Of a stretch of 64,000 bases of DNA, positions 23,481 to 35,900 are shown piece by piece. This DNA is from Bradysia coprophila (taxonomy: Eukaryota; Arthropoda; Insecta; Diptera; Sciaridae). The notes beneath the pieces are model-generated. The model saw nothing but the letters and a program-made list of their open reading frames with translations. It did not search any database and had not been told where the DNA came from. Numbering within the stretch: position 1 is the stretch's first letter; each line of letters starts with the position of its first letter. The stretch is taken from the NCBI RefSeq assembly GCF_014529535.1, contig NW_023503372.1, forward strand, positions 4,816,988 to 4,880,987. The letters run 5' to 3'. The position numbers and the translations under genes are program-made.

Positions 23481-24526
23481 AATCCTTACGTTAGTCCCTG
23501 CTCTACCAACATAAAAAACCTGAATTTATATGAGAATTTTAGACAACTGTACCGTCGAGGCCGCTTATTTAATTCTGTTCTCGTGCCTCCTGTTCTAGAA
23601 GGGCGTTGACTAAACCAAGCACGATAACAGAATTTTCAAGAGGGGTCTCCTTGACGCAACAGTCAAAATTTCTTATATAAGTTTGTTAGGTTTGTATAAT
23701 GCTGCTGCGTTGCCATTGAAAGACCGATTTTCCGTTAAAAAATCTGTTCTAGTGCTTGACTCAATGTTATTCCCGATCCTAGAACTTGAGGATTCCAATC
23801 TTTTTCATCAAGATTTTTTCAATATTTATTGAATTTATAACATTTTTATGGATGCAACATTTTCAAGGGTAAGTTCCTCAAATATTATGATTACTGAGTA
23901 CTCTGACTCACTCCTGACCTGACCCTATATCTCTAGGATCCTAATAAATCCCATGAAGGATTTTGGATTCTTCACTGAATTTAACACGTATCATGTAAAG
24001 TAGCAACGACGGCAGACTCATGTTTGAGTGGTCTGTTTTCCAATGATACCATGGGCAAACCTATAAGGGAAAACTCAGCATAATCATCGATCCCATCGAC
24101 TCAAAATTGCTTCCACAGAATAGGTCCTTCTCGTCGCCTAGGGCTGATTGTTTATTGTCGTCGAATCAAAAAATTGAACTATGGACTACGATGGACATTG
24201 AACACTGAACTTTTGCAAAATTAAGCGACACAAGGAGTGTTTCAGTAATTAAGGAACAATCGATTCGTGAATCTACAGTCAAAATATTTTTTTTTTAATT
24301 GAGTGTGATGACCCGCTTCTATTCGGACTGGTTTAACAAGTGATTTAAACACAAAACTACTAAAGAGATGGCGCTATACGAACATTTAGATTTGCTCTGA
24401 TGGGTAAACTGCTTTGAGTGAGTCGCGCCATAACAAGTATCTCGTATGTGTCCCTTTGAACAAACTTTGTAATTTTTTTCGTGATTTTTTTTTGTGATTT
24501 TGCCATCCAAATTAAACAAAACAAAC
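23481..24526. other. Gene-free stretch
   Basis: The first few hundred bases may be the rest of the LINE (a TACCGTCGAGGCCGCTTATT region), but no domain is readable. Nothing else is supported before the RING gene. Confidence 0.4.
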
Positions 24527-26052
24527 ATGGAAGACGCGATACCGGCCTGTGAATCATGTAAAATATCTTTTATAGCATCAGACAGCGTATTAGCCACAAT
24601 TTGTGGACACTTGTTTCATGAGATTTGTGTGAATCGAATCATTTCCGGGTAAGATAAACGAATAGAAGAAAACAAAAACTCCGAAAAATGCGACATATTG
24701 AACCAAATGTAATCTGCACAGGACCACCAAAAAATGCCCAGAATGTCAGATCCCATGCCTTCCATCCCAGTTGCTGCGCATTTTTCTACCATTTCAGCAG
24801 GATGCATCAACGCCAGAAAGTGTGGTTAGCAACTACAAAATGGTGAAGCATGAACTGAGAGAGGCTCAAAAGGAATACGCATACGAGCAACAAGTGCAAT
24901 CTGAGCTCGATGGTTTGGTTGTACGGAACACCCAGGCTCTGAGATCAAAGGGCGAGAAAGTGGCTAAACTGAAAGCGTTAAACAAGGAGAAAGAGAAGTT
25001 GCAGAAGAAAATCAAAAAATTGGAGAAAACACATTCCGTACAAAAAGCAATGATTGGCACTCAAAAGGATGTGGAGAAAGTCATCAACGAAAAACTTCCA
25101 GCTGATACACTTGCGACCATGGTAGCTGTGTTGAAGAGGTAAATGTTTTCAGTGGAAAAACGCTTTCTTTAGGCACTATTTTCAACGACTTCCTCTTCGA
25201 TTGCAGGGAAAGAAAACGTACTGAGGCCGAAAAAACAGAAATGCGATTAAAGATGCGTGAAGAGCAGAAGGATAATAAAATTCTTACCGCCAAGTACAGG
25301 TACGTGGTACCGTCAACAAAGTCTATTGATTTGAAATAACCGAGCTATCCATAAAAGACGTTCAGATTCAAGGCGAGGTCGTCAAAGCCGCATAAACTAT
25401 TTTAAAAGTATAGGAAAAACATGGACGTGGGGCAGTGGCGTCTAAAATTACCCAAAAAATACGGATGTCTTTTATGGATAGCAACTGAAGGGAAATGACT
25501 TCATTGAATTTCGTTAGTTTATCCGTACAAAATTATGCTGTGCTTTCCATTGTATTCTGATTTTTACCACAGACTAAACGATAGAAAACGAACCGCATAA
25601 TTGACCAAATCAGAAACTGCAAATTGCTCGTTTGTTCTCGGCCTAACTGAATTGGCTTGACTATGTTTATAAGATTCTGTAATTTTCTCTATGACTCAAG
25701 CTAAATCCGACGACTAACTACTACACTCTGATTTCCGATCCTGTATTGAGTCTTCTTTTGTATCAATTTTGCCAAATCTTTTACTTCATTTGTTTTAACA
25801 ATTTATAATTTACTACAAAAGACCGCGACCGTCAGAGGACATTGTGCATTTTTAGCTGTCGTTGTTGATAAACCGATGAAACTGCCTTCGGATATAGGGA
25901 TCTCAGAAAATCAGCGCTTCAACGTATTGCTGGGAATCTTTCGTTCAGACATTTTCATTGAGCTGAAAAAATTTTCTCTTTTCAGAAATACCCGTGACAA
26001 GCTCGAAATAGCTATAGCCAGGAGCATTAAAAACAAAGGTGGTCAGAATTAG
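24527..26052 (+). CDS. TRAIP/nopo-like RING-finger coiled-coil protein
   Basis: Exons 24527-24648, 24722-25138, 25207-25299 and 25986-26052 join to 232 residues. A RING domain occupies residues 8-49 with all eight ligands: Cys8, Cys11, Cys26, His28, His31, Cys34, Cys46, Cys49 (CGHLFHEIC and CPECQ). It is followed by LLRIFLPFQ, matching the segment after the RING in TRAIP, and by a long charged coiled coil (about 78-215). TRAIP and Drosophila nopo are E3 ubiquitin ligases acting in replication stress and early embryos. This protein is about half the length of TRAIP and lacks its C-terminal part, so it may be a diverged paralogue. Intron 3 holds a TATA-core repeat copy (about 25780-25880). Confidence 0.75.
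25780..25880 (+). repeat. TATA-core dispersed repeat in intron 3 of the RING gene
   Basis: CTTTTACTTCATTTGTTTTA followed by ACAAAAGACCGCGACC and GTCGTTGTTGATAAACCGAT; a diverged copy with the TATA element degraded. Confidence 0.55.
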
Positions 26053-29000
26053 CTGCGCACAATAATTATTGCAAGAGAAGTTTATCATGTTTTGTATTTT
26101 TCTTTCTTTTTCGTGGTTTTTTTTTTAAATTAATTTTTCGATTCTTTGAGTTGTCATTTTTATTTAATTGAATTTATTTTCCGAACGACTATTATTATTG
26201 ATGTATTATTTTTTGGTGAAAGTTGGTCAGTAGATGGACGGGTCCATACTACCCAATTGAAGCAGAAATAAAATTTAAACTAAACAAAAAATAAAAACTT
26301 TCTAAAGAGAATAAACCTGCAAGATCGACGAACATCGAAAGATTCTGTCGTAGAAACTTTAATGGAAAGCGATGCCATCTCATGTAAAATTCGTCTCCAT
26401 GCCTTGGGACGAAATTACAGAATTCTGTCTCGTAATAGGCTACCTGAAAAATCATGAAATCACTTTAAACCATTTTTGAATGAAATTTGATGTAAAACTA
26501 AACAATATTTACCATTATCAAAATATCCCTTCGGTTTTTTTTTAAATTAATTAAGAAAATTATTTTAAGAGGAAAGTCTGACGTCAGACTAGTGCGATCG
26601 ATTTTGTGGGCAACTCAACACTTTTGAGTGCGAACTGGTTCTGCTCAGTCGGTTTTTTTTTTATTCAGTGTGTTTTTGTGACACAGCCGAGTCCGACATA
26701 AATAAACGTCATGACATAAAAGACATTGGGCATCAGCAGGGCTGACACGCTTACCACTTTACCTTTGTTGTAATACCCAATACCCAATCAATTGCTCCAG
26801 ATGTACAAAATCTACTCCTTCAATTGATTTAAAACACCTTTGGCTTAGCAAAGGAATACATTTAGAGCTCCCTGTTATTGTAGTTGCTAAAGATAGAAGA
26901 TATCCAACCGTTTCCGTATTTTGAATTCCATTAGTCAAATAAATAACTAAAAGAGAACGGACAGTAAATAGAGTGTGAGGTCACATAGAAAAGTGTCTCT
27001 TTACGAATTTTCATATTGTTTTACACTCATGTGTGCTATAATAACTATAATCAATGTGTTGATATTTGTGGAAACTTACAACCGGTGATAAGGAAACAAT
27101 TTTTTAGACCAACAAAATGGAATATATAATTAAAAAAATTCATTAAAATAGAATTTGTGGACGGAAAGACAGACGTGATGCTTATAAAAAAAATGAAATA
27201 ATTGCAAAAGAAAAAGGAAAGTAAATCAACTGCAAAAAAAAGGAAATTTATAAAGAAAATTATGTGCAAGAAAGTAATTTAAGAAAAATAAAACAAAAAT
27301 AATAAATTTGAGAAACACAAAAATAAAAATATGAAAACTGTTTTTGTGTATTGTCAGCTGGAAAAGCGAAATTTTCTTTTTGCTTTGAACGTGTTATCTA
27401 AATAATAAGCTTAAAGGAAGCAATTCTAATCATAAGACAGATTTGTTTTCTTTTCATTCACAATTCTCGTCATCCCGAGTGGTTCAGTAAGTCTTTCGTC
27501 GATTTCCATACCCTCACTATAATTCACAAAGGTTCAATTCAAGGGGAATGTTAACCTTTCAGAAACAGCAGACGTATCGTGATCATATTCGGCAAATCTG
27601 TTACTTCTTTCGTTGTAAGTATTCCGTTTCGTTCGATTCGACATCTTTTACTTCATTTGTTACAACAGAAAGTTCGGTCTATAAAACTCCGAAGGTTTGC
27701 TCGTTTGCAGGCTGAAGAGCGTCGAAGTGGGCATAGACGATTTCAGAGTGATGTGCACATTCGACAAATCGAAAATGGAAAGTCTGCGTTTCTCCTTCTT
27801 ACACGGATATGTCTGTGAATATACTTACCGTACTTACCGTTGGATATGCGGAAATTCAGGGCGGCATGTGACTTACTTTTCTCTTATTCCAACTGTTTTT
27901 TAAAGAAGCGAAAGTGACCAACTTTTTATTGGTTTTTTCTACTTTTCTCAAGGTCCAAAAATAGGACGATTGTTCTGGAATGGAAAAAATCATCTACTGG
28001 AAAACCTCCAGTTGATACGATTTTTCGATTTTCGATTTTTTCAATTGTTAACGAAAACACATCTAAAATCGAAGAACAGCAAAAATGAGCTTCAAAAGTT
28101 CTTGAAAGTTCGCCTTATTTTTGGACCTTGCCAATGCAAAACCTTAAAATAATTTTAATTTCAAATCAGCTATTATCTACTGGTTTTTTTTTTTTTTTAA
28201 ACCCAATTTATTATCACTTCTTTGTGGGGGTACGTGTGAAGTACAAAAAACATACAACAAGATTCCCAGACTGGTCCCAGAATACAACCACCCACCTGAG
28301 GCTACTCGCAAATTTTCAAAATATTTGCCCGCGCAAGCTTTGACTAAAAAAAATTCTAACTAAAAGTGGAACACCGATGAACATAATTTAAAAACCTAAT
28401 CGATCATGTTCAAAAAAGAAAGAAGAAAAAAATCTTTAAAATAACTTTATTTCACTACGGCGAAACTTTACCTCAAGTTTTTGTGTACAATACCTTACTT
28501 GGCAATGGAACAAATGGTGGAAATGGCAATTCTTGTGTGTTTCCGAACCTCGGTTACGACTCGATCGCAAAATTTCGCACAAGAAGTGGCATTTCCAGCA
28601 TTTATTACATTAGTAAGTAATATACTATTTGAATCAAGCGAAGGTAAAGAATCTTAGAGGATTAATCACTCTTGTTTTTAGCAATTTTTTCCTTAATCAA
28701 TGAGGTAACTCCGGTATTTTGTTTCCCTTAAAGGGCTGCCACCTCTATAAACAATTCTAAATATTTGAACACCTTCCTTTACTGTCCTTTATAAAGTACA
28801 TTCAGATATCCTCGACTACAGTGTCTGCGATGCGATTTTTTACTAGGTCAGTTTAAACATGCGCCGTTGAGTTTTAAATATTTCATATGGAGTTCTTTTG
28901 ATCGCAGAGATATTTGCTCTAAAAAAGTCTGTAAAAATAATATTTCATTTTGGTGTTTCAGATTAAGGGACAAAAACAAGTCAGTGATTGTGTTCCACAC

Positions 29001-29555
29001 TTAGAAAAAGGGACAATAATAAAGTGAACTTTAAGTGTACTTTACTTTTTCTTAGTAGAAACCGAAAGGGTGTGCTTCAAATTCACGATTTAGAGTTGGA
29101 TTTATTCACTATATTCGGTCACTTTTTTATAAATCAATTGATAGTGAGAATGCCAACTATTTTCGGAAAATTTGATCACTTTTTCACTATTTTCCGAAGA
29201 AAAATCACATGCCGCTCTGGGAAATTACCAATTTAAGAAAAATGTTTTTGGATGTTCAGTATGGTGCGTTGAATGAATGCATCGAATTATCGCACCGTGT
29301 CAGACTCTTACAGAATTAGATTGGTTTCCTTCTTATTCTACCACAGACGGATCACTTTGATCCTACCGACTCGGCTTGTTAGGAACCGAGTAGTAAACGT
29401 CCTTCGTACAGGTCTAAAACCAATTATTTTGAAAAGTACGCTCTCTATTGCGGATAAAGTAGAGACGCGGTATAATATTACGATGACAGCAGAGACTGTC
29501 AAAATTTGGTGTAAGGGGTGTAAGGTGTAAATCTTTTGTTTTCCGTTTATAAATA
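26053..29555. other. Gene-free stretch
   Basis: AT-rich. A TATA-core repeat copy is at about 27590-27700 (CTGTTACTTC, then TTTTACTTCATTTGTTACAA and TATAAAACTCC). Directly after it, 27709-27810 reads LKSVEVGIDDFRVMCTFD behind a CAG acceptor, exon-like but without partners. Homopolymer-rich DNA fills 27080-27310. Nothing else is supported. Confidence 0.45.
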
Positions 29556-30378
29556 ATGGGTAAAAAACACATTTCCCTGAGAAGACTTGCCATAACGAAA
29601 AAAATGTTTCCCAAGGAGATTCAACGTCTCAAGCATTTGCTTGCGTTAATTAAGCAGTTCAATAGATTAAAATTCGAAAATTTAATTCCACCGTAAGTGT
29701 GAGCAGCACATCAATTCACGTCGTAAGTGCGGTCGAAATTCAAAATGGAATGTACGGACGTCTTTGTAACGGTGCGTCATTTTCATACAATGAAGCCAAT
29801 GAAGCTTTGAAATGTATTTTTCGGTTCACTTTTTCATCGAATCGTTCACTTAAAATTCAAATTTTAGGCACACTTACGGTATGAATTGTCAGATTTGTTG
29901 GTCAATAATTGGACGATAATTGATTAACTTAACTTATTTCGACACAATTGCATTTCAGTCAATTTATCGCGGCGGTTGCTACCATCGAAAATCTAATTCC
30001 AGAAGAGCTTCGCGGAGTGTCATATTGCCGGTATGAGATGGGTGCCTCAACCCATGATTTTATAGCTGAAACTATAACATCAATTCTCGAGAAAGGGGCC
30101 AAACGTAGCATGTACGGATACGGAGTCGTAAATCATTAGACTACGACGTGTGCTAAAATATTTTTTAATTTATTTTAAGGACCCGGCAGGTGACCAAAGC
30201 ATTTGAAGAATTGCTACGATCCAATATATGGGAGGGAGACGGCTTCTCCGATGTCAACCCAGAAACGTCAGCTTCCACAACACTTGAAGTTCCTGACATG
30301 GATGGTCCGCGCGCTAAGCGTGCTAAAAATGGAGATGACTCTGATGAGGAGAGGGAACTTTGCGATTCGGAGCTATAA
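29556..30378 (+). CDS. Unrecognised small nuclear-like protein, three exons
   Basis: Exons 29556-29692, 29959-30127 and 30190-30378 join in phase to 164 residues. The start ATG has an in-frame stop just upstream. Exon 1 is basic and leucine-rich (EIQRLKHLLALIKQFNRL). The join of exons 1 and 2 gives FENLIPPQF, echoed 13 residues later by IENLIPEEL. Exon 2 holds GVSYCRYEMGASTHDFIAET. Exon 3 ends in an acidic, possibly nuclear tail with GPRAKRAKNGDDSDEE. I do not recognise the family. Donors are GTAAGT and GTAAAT; the second acceptor GGCAG is short on pyrimidines but keeps the frame, and the nearer AAG site would not. An expressed gene is likely but not certain. Confidence 0.55.
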
Positions 30379-31424
30379 ATTGCTTGTTTTTGTTGGATCG
30401 CTGTCTGACGTTTTTTCTATCGATGAGTGCCATTTCAAGGGTGAAAATAATATCGTCGTCTTACCAAACTAGGAAACGTCGACTCATCGATTTTGAACTT
30501 ATCTCCGACCACAACAGTAAGTACACCGAAACGCTCGAACCATGGCCAGATTCCATAGTTTAAATTGTTTGGCCTGTCGCCGCCGAAATATTGAGTGCCC
30601 CTTTTCAGCAATTATTCTTCGTATGCCTTCTGATGTAAACAACTACTAGAAAATGAAAATTATGACGTCGACAGAAAATCTGAACTGCTGATTTAAAATA
30701 CTAATTAACGTAATTGATCGAACAAAATTTGTATTCATGGGTTTTAGGACCTGAATAATCCGAATAAAATAGTTTTGACAACTCCGTGCAGGTAGCCTAT
30801 TTGTTGGTCTCTTTGCGTAAAAAGTTTTACATACAAATCTATTGTGGAACGTAGATCGAGGGAGAAATATTCATAGAGAATCCTTTGTGATCCTTCAAAA
30901 TATGAAAATTTCCTCAAAATAAAAGAATCAAAAATCCATCGAAAATCTTCAAGAAAAAACGGAAAATCATAGAACATCCCGACGCAGTTGAAGCATGAGT
31001 GGAAGCCAAGTGGTACTCTTAATAGAGTACTGCACAACAGATACGTAAATAAACGGTAGTGCGATCAAAGTAGTTCGTTAATGGATTTACGTTTTAATAT
31101 TTACCCGCTAGTGCTTTAAAGCTTCTAAAGTTTCTAAAAATGAGGTTCACAAACCTGTAAACAAAAAATCGTATTATCGAATTAGGCGCTCACGGAACGT
31201 TGCCAACCTCGGCTTCGCCTCGATTTTCAACTGTCTCATCTAATTCGCGAAATTTCCATTTAGGCACATTTTTGCATGAACTTAATATCCGTTCCAAACA
31301 TGCCAGATGCATGAAAAAATGTAAGCTGATAAAACGGTCTACAATCTGCAGCCTGTTCTTGACAACTTCTAGAGTCAATATGCTTAGCCTGCTGTCTAGA
31401 AAGAAATTGACTTTGTCATTCTCC

Positions 31425-31630
31425 CCCAAAATGGCGGGTGAGAAAATGATTATTTTCTAGCCTAAAATGGCTAAATACAAAAACTCGATTTTCATTTTAT
31501 TTTCTTCAAAGTGGACAAAAATGCGCAAGCATTAAAAACGTTGTGTTCACCTTGGGGAGAAATAGGAACTTCCACTTTAAGCTCTTGGTGAAATTTTCTA
31601 TTTTCTACCCTCGGTTAACAAATTACTATT
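31425..31630 (+). repeat. Dispersed repeat shared with 3100-3335
   Basis: Same block order as the copy near the window start, ending GGTTAACAAATTACTATTTA. This copy is shorter in the middle. Confidence 0.6.
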
Positions 31631-31898
31631 TATGTAAGCCGAATAAGTAGTATTTTCAATGAGTAGTCCGTGTGGATTAACGCCAGTAGTTTCATGTGAG
31701 AATTGTGGAAAGTTCCCTTAGGATAATGGATAAATCGGAAAAGGTGTGAGTTTCGCTAGTTGAAGAAGAGAGGATGTGTTACTAAGCTTGATTCCATGAT
31801 GATTGATGACTGTTCGACAGTTACCCACGACTTACAAGAAGAAAGACACTTCGTAACTTTGATAACAATTTATTTCCTGTTTAAACCTTATGTCATGC

Positions 31899-32002
31899 CA
31901 CAGCATTTCTTCTAGCATGCACGATTGATAAGTTAAATAAAGTTAATAAAGTGCCTACTGTATACCAATATTTTCAATGCTAATGCTAGGAGCAGAACTA
32001 TG
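31899..32002. mobile_element. Family-5 MITE, short copy
   Basis: The right end TGCTAATGCTAGGAGCAGAA (then CTATG) is the complement of the family terminus; the left end CACAGCATTTCTTCTAGCAT is more diverged. 104 bp, with internal loss compared with 15309-15458. Confidence 0.55.
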
Positions 32003-32091
32003 CTTATGTACACTCGTGTGGTAAATACCTGATGGTTCTTTAATGCCTACAAATACCTGATGGTCCAAAGAACTAAATGAATTTGGATTTT

Positions 32092-33453
32092 TCACAATTT
32101 TTTAACGACAGTGATAACGAATTGCTTTTGTATGACACTACTTACGCCGTACGAATCGAATATTTTCGGTGCATGTCTCTCTTCGCTCTTCACCATCCAA
32201 TTGCTTCCGCTGAATTTCATTTGGATGAAATACAGGGTTCGATTAAATTTTGCCTGCGCCTCATAGACAAAAACGAAAGCCAGTTCCGTCAATTGGTTGC
32301 TACTGCGAAGAAAGTCGGCCACTTCATCACTTGTCCATGGTGTAATTACGGCAAAATCGACAGTTTGTTCGATCTTTGCCAGTAAAGGAAGTTGATTAGT
32401 TAACATCAGTGTGTCGGCCATGCTCAACGAACGTTGGGCGGGCATCATTTGTAGCAAACGCAGATTTTTGAACTTTGTGATGCAATGGTATGAATGCGAA
32501 TCGATCGCTGTATCGCTAAGCCGTAACTGTAATTGTTCCAAATTTGTGGGCGTTATCGACAGATTGTTGACCAAGCTGGTGTTTGAATGGTCTGAGTAGT
32601 TTTCGATTTTCAATGTTTTCAACTGTTGAAAGTACGGCGGTAAATTTTCAGTCTGGAAATTCCGTACACGATCGATGACCAAATTCAGTGTTTCAAGGTG
32701 TGGCAGAGCCTTGTCGATGGCCGCTAGTAAACTGTGCTGTATTCCTAAGCCACCTTCCGAGACGAAGGTCAGTGACAAATTTCGGATTTGAGGATTCGAC
32801 GTTAACATGGTTATCGTTTCCTTGTGCGTCGTAACGTAGTTTATATTCAGCGTGTCCATCGTTGGGATGTTTTGGTTCATAAATTTTCGCAAATTCTTTG
32901 TGTAGTGATATGTCAGACACGTGAGATTGGGGAACCATTTGATTAATTTGAAGTGCCCGATCATATCACAGAAACTGAGTGTCAGCTTGCTGACACAGTT
33001 AAACGGCTTGCGCAGTTTATTCCGCTTACTAAGGCAATGCAGCGTCATTTCCGTCAAACTATCCACACAACATTTTGTCGCAATGTCGATGGTCTGGGCA
33101 TTTCTGACCACATCCTCGCCGAAAAATATTTCCAATTTCGATAATGCGGGACCGATACGACGCAGCAAATATTTCGATTCGTTTGCCTTCACGGTGAATA
33201 CTTGGACATTGTGCCGTTTACGTCTGAATACATCTCGTGCCCGACTCTCAAATCGCTGGCACACTTGCGACACTGACAATACATCGTTGTAGCGTAAATA
33301 GCCAAATATATGGTCAATGCAGTCATCATTCAAATCTTGAATTTTGGTGGATGGTTCCGTTGGTCGGTTAACCTTTGATTTCTTGGGATGACGGCTTTCT
33401 TCGTCCTCATTGCCTGTTTGACGTTTTTTGCTACGCAGTGCATATTTACCCAT
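32092..33453 (-). CDS. F-box protein with leucine-rich-like repeats
   Basis: A single-exon frame of 453 residues. Residues 1-36 are basic with KKSKVNR, a likely nuclear signal. An F-box spans about 38-80 (IQDLNDDCIDHIFGYLRYND then VLSVSQVCQRF). The rest carries irregular leucine-rich repeats (LSKLEIFFG, SLTEMTLHCL, HLETLNLVID, LKTLKIENY, NLEQLQLRL, NLRLLQMMP). F-box proteins are substrate receptors of SCF ubiquitin ligases, binding Skp1 through the F-box. Large lineage-specific families of intronless F-box/LRR genes are common in flies. The substrate is not predictable. Plus-strand frames across this span are shadows. Confidence 0.88.
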   Translation of the reverse strand: MGKYALRSKKRQTGNEDEESRHPKKSKVNRPTEPSTKIQDLNDDCIDHIFGYLRYNDVLSVSQVCQRFESRARDVFRRKRHNVQVFTVKANESKYLLRRIGPALSKLEIFFGEDVVRNAQTIDIATKCCVDSLTEMTLHCLSKRNKLRKPFNCVSKLTLSFCDMIGHFKLIKWFPNLTCLTYHYTKNLRKFMNQNIPTMDTLNINYVTTHKETITMLTSNPQIRNLSLTFVSEGGLGIQHSLLAAIDKALPHLETLNLVIDRVRNFQTENLPPYFQQLKTLKIENYSDHSNTSLVNNLSITPTNLEQLQLRLSDTAIDSHSYHCITKFKNLRLLQMMPAQRSLSMADTLMLTNQLPLLAKIEQTVDFAVITPWTSDEVADFLRSSNQLTELAFVFVYEAQAKFNRTLYFIQMKFSGSNWMVKSEERHAPKIFDSYGVSSVIQKQFVITVVKKL

Positions 33454-33577
33454 TTCCGGTTATATCTGAATCATATCGAGAAAGTGCGATGAGTCGGAAT
33501 GTCAATATCACAACAATGTCCACGGATGGTGGCGGCTTAGTTGTTTAGGATATGTCTGAGTACTCTGAATACGGAAC

Positions 33578-33940
33578 ACGCATCCGTTGGTTAAAATGAC
33601 GCCTGTGGTTCCGCAGCAAAAACATTAAAAAAAATAATAAGCACAGGACAGGTCATGGTGCAGCAGGTATGTAGGGTGCACTGAGTTCAAATAACTACTC
33701 GAAAGACTTCACTTTTTCAAGTTAGTACAATAGCGAAGCAAGACGAAAATTACTCGTAAATATGTACCGTCGATGTAGTACTAAAAATGAGTAGTGGTTA
33801 TTTGAACTCACGGCAAACTGATCAAACTGCTGCTGCACCAATGACCAAAAACCTGTCCCATTCCCATTTACTTTAATTTTTTTTTTTGTGTGAAGCGGCT
33901 GCAGCGGAACCACAGACATCATTGGGACCTACGGATGCGT
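33578..33940. mobile_element. Fold-back element with ACGCATCC ends
   Basis: Ends ACGCATCCGTTGGTTAAAAT and GACCTACGGATGCGT are inverted, continuing into CTGTGGTTCCGC / GCGGAACCACAG, and in the middle GTTCAAATAACTACTC pairs with GAGTAGTGGTTATTTGAAC. About 363 bp overall with imperfect arms. A third, single copy of the terminal segment is at about 36325-36390 (CGCATCCAATGGTTCAAATG, GTCTGTGGTTCTGCTGCAGC). No target duplication was found. Confidence 0.65.
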
Positions 33941-34350
33941 CTTTCACATTCAGGGCATCAACACACTATTCCACCATCCGTGCAAAAAAATCGTGTTGCC
34001 TAGTTCGAGTTGAAATTACCTTCATGTGACCTGGATCTACCAGGTGAATTATCGAATTTTCAGAAAAGTCCTAGTTATGGTCCACGATGTACATCAATTT
34101 GAGAAACAAAGAAAATGTTGTGCGTAGCTAATTGTATTCAGAAACCGATTTCACTTGTTGAGCAAATAAAATGTAAACAAACAATCCGCATCGCACGTCA
34201 AAGTCCGTTCAATGTTTTCATGTCCAGCTGATTTCGGTTTCCTCATATCTGAAAACATGTGAACCAGCCTCGCATAATTGTTTGGACCAAAGTATAAGCA
34301 CTCAGTGTGCATAATGCTTTGGTTTGGACAACAGAGCTTTGTATAATCAT

Positions 34351-35900
34351 ATGGATAAAAGACTCTACAGAAGTGATTGCTGCTACACGATGTCTTTCTT
34401 GAATTATTGTTACGAAGGAAATATCGATGGCATTAAGGCGGTACTGAAAAATGCTAAAACCAGCCGTGAAAGGCAGCAAATTCTGCAGTCACGGGATAAT
34501 CACTACTGGACTGGCTTACATCATGCGGTTAGAACAGACAATGTCGATTGTGTCAAATACCTGCTCACATTGAAAGGGTTATCGACAATCGCCGAAACGT
34601 TTGAAGGTGACACCGCATTTTTCGCCCGCATTTTTTTTTTGCTTCTATTCAAACTAGTCGTTAATTTAAAGGTGAAACGGCTCTACAGATCGCATGCTCA
34701 TTTCCGGATACATCGTTAGAAATTGTAACCGCTCTGCTCGAAGCAAATCCAGATCTGGTCAACTTCGTGAACAAAGAAGAGGTCGACCCACTAAAATGCG
34801 CAATCAATCAAAAACGGCTTGACATCGTCAAGGTCCTTGTTGCTCATGGGTGTCCGGTGAACAATAGAGATTTGGATGGTGATACCGCGCTTCATATTGC
34901 TGCGATGGAAACACAATTAGACATCATACGATTTCTGCTGTACGAGACGGAATGTGATCCAACACTACGGAATGACATGGGTCAATTCGCTTGCGATCTA
35001 TTATTTGTCAAGTTGCTCAATCGAATACGTCGGGGTCCTTTACAACAGGACCAGTTAGATTGTATTGAGGAATTGGCAAACCTTACGTTCAATACATATG
35101 CGGAGGAGAAAGAGGAAATGGACGGCATTCACGAAATGGTATTTTTCTGTTATCATCACAACGAACCGAATTGCAAATTGTATACGACACTTGCAAGGAC
35201 ATTCTACGTGCCACCATCGAAACAGTATTTCGTCGATAAGATATTGGCATCGGGTACTTACGGTTATCATTGCTTAATCTTGGGCTTGCTAAAAGATGTC
35301 AACAAAATAGAGCATTTCGAGCGATTGGCTTCCTTGACAGTAGAATCAGACGGCGAAAGGGAAAGTATTTGGTCGAATTTCCTTGTGGAGTTGTACACAT
35401 TGTTTCTGGCCGACGAGTCATTCTACCTGGAGTACGTCTCGGAGTTTATGAGCGCCGGATGGAATTTCGAGGAACAATGCCAGCATTACACGCAGTTTGA
35501 GCCTCTTTGTCAATACATAAAGAAATCACCAAAATCATTCGACCCACAAAAATTTTTCACATTTTTGAAGACACTCATTCCGCACGGCTTCAATTTGAAA
35601 ATGTTTATGAGCGACAGGCAAGTTGCAGTGATGTCACTAGAAATGTTAGCTGCATTCGTGGCTTTGGTTAACACTATATTGCCGGAGGGCTATGTTCGTA
35701 ATAGGTGCCATTTTCCAGGTATTCTGGATCAGCCAGTTAACGGATTGACTACGTTGAAGAAGCTATGTCGTTTGCAAGTTCGATATTACTTTTTCACACA
35801 ATTCTCACACTACGATGCCCTAAAGGCTTTGTATTCACTCAACCTTCCTCCGCATATCCTCCAATTTGTATGTTACAATTTCGCTAATTTTGAATTCTGA
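34351..35900 (+). CDS. Ankyrin-repeat protein
   Basis: Exons 34351-34606 and 34672-35900, with a 65-base intron, join to 494 residues. Four ankyrin repeats are visible: about 49-81 (YWTGLHHAVRTDNVDCVKYL), 85-117 (GETALQIACSFPDTSLEIV), 121-152 (DPLKCAINQKRLDIVKVLV) and 154-186 (GDTALHIAAMETQLDIIRFL). The splice restores the GETALQIAC repeat start, which is good support. The C-terminal 290 residues are helical-looking and carry no domain I recognise. Ankyrin repeats mediate protein binding; the partner is unknown. An alternative in-frame start is the ATG at residue 14. Confidence 0.85.

Larger units (their letters stand above)
30379..32091. other. Gene-free stretch with repeats
   Basis: This contains the copy of the 3100-3335 repeat (31425-31630), a family-5 MITE (31899-32002), a GC-rich CCTCGGCTTCGCCTCG patch at about 31205-31220, and GGTACTCTTAATAGAGTACT at about 31012-31031, a palindrome recurring as GGTACTCTAAATAGAGTACT near 41538. 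No gene is supported. Confidence 0.5.

Noticed and set aside
27697-27903. Exon-like frame (LKSVEVGIDDFRVMCTFD) after a CAG acceptor
   Set aside because: No partner exons, no family match, and it abuts a dispersed repeat; could be an exon remnant but is not supported.
29699-29884. Open frame inside intron 1 of the small gene
   Set aside because: Splicing from 29692 to 29959 keeps phase; this frame begins inside the donor and has no family features.
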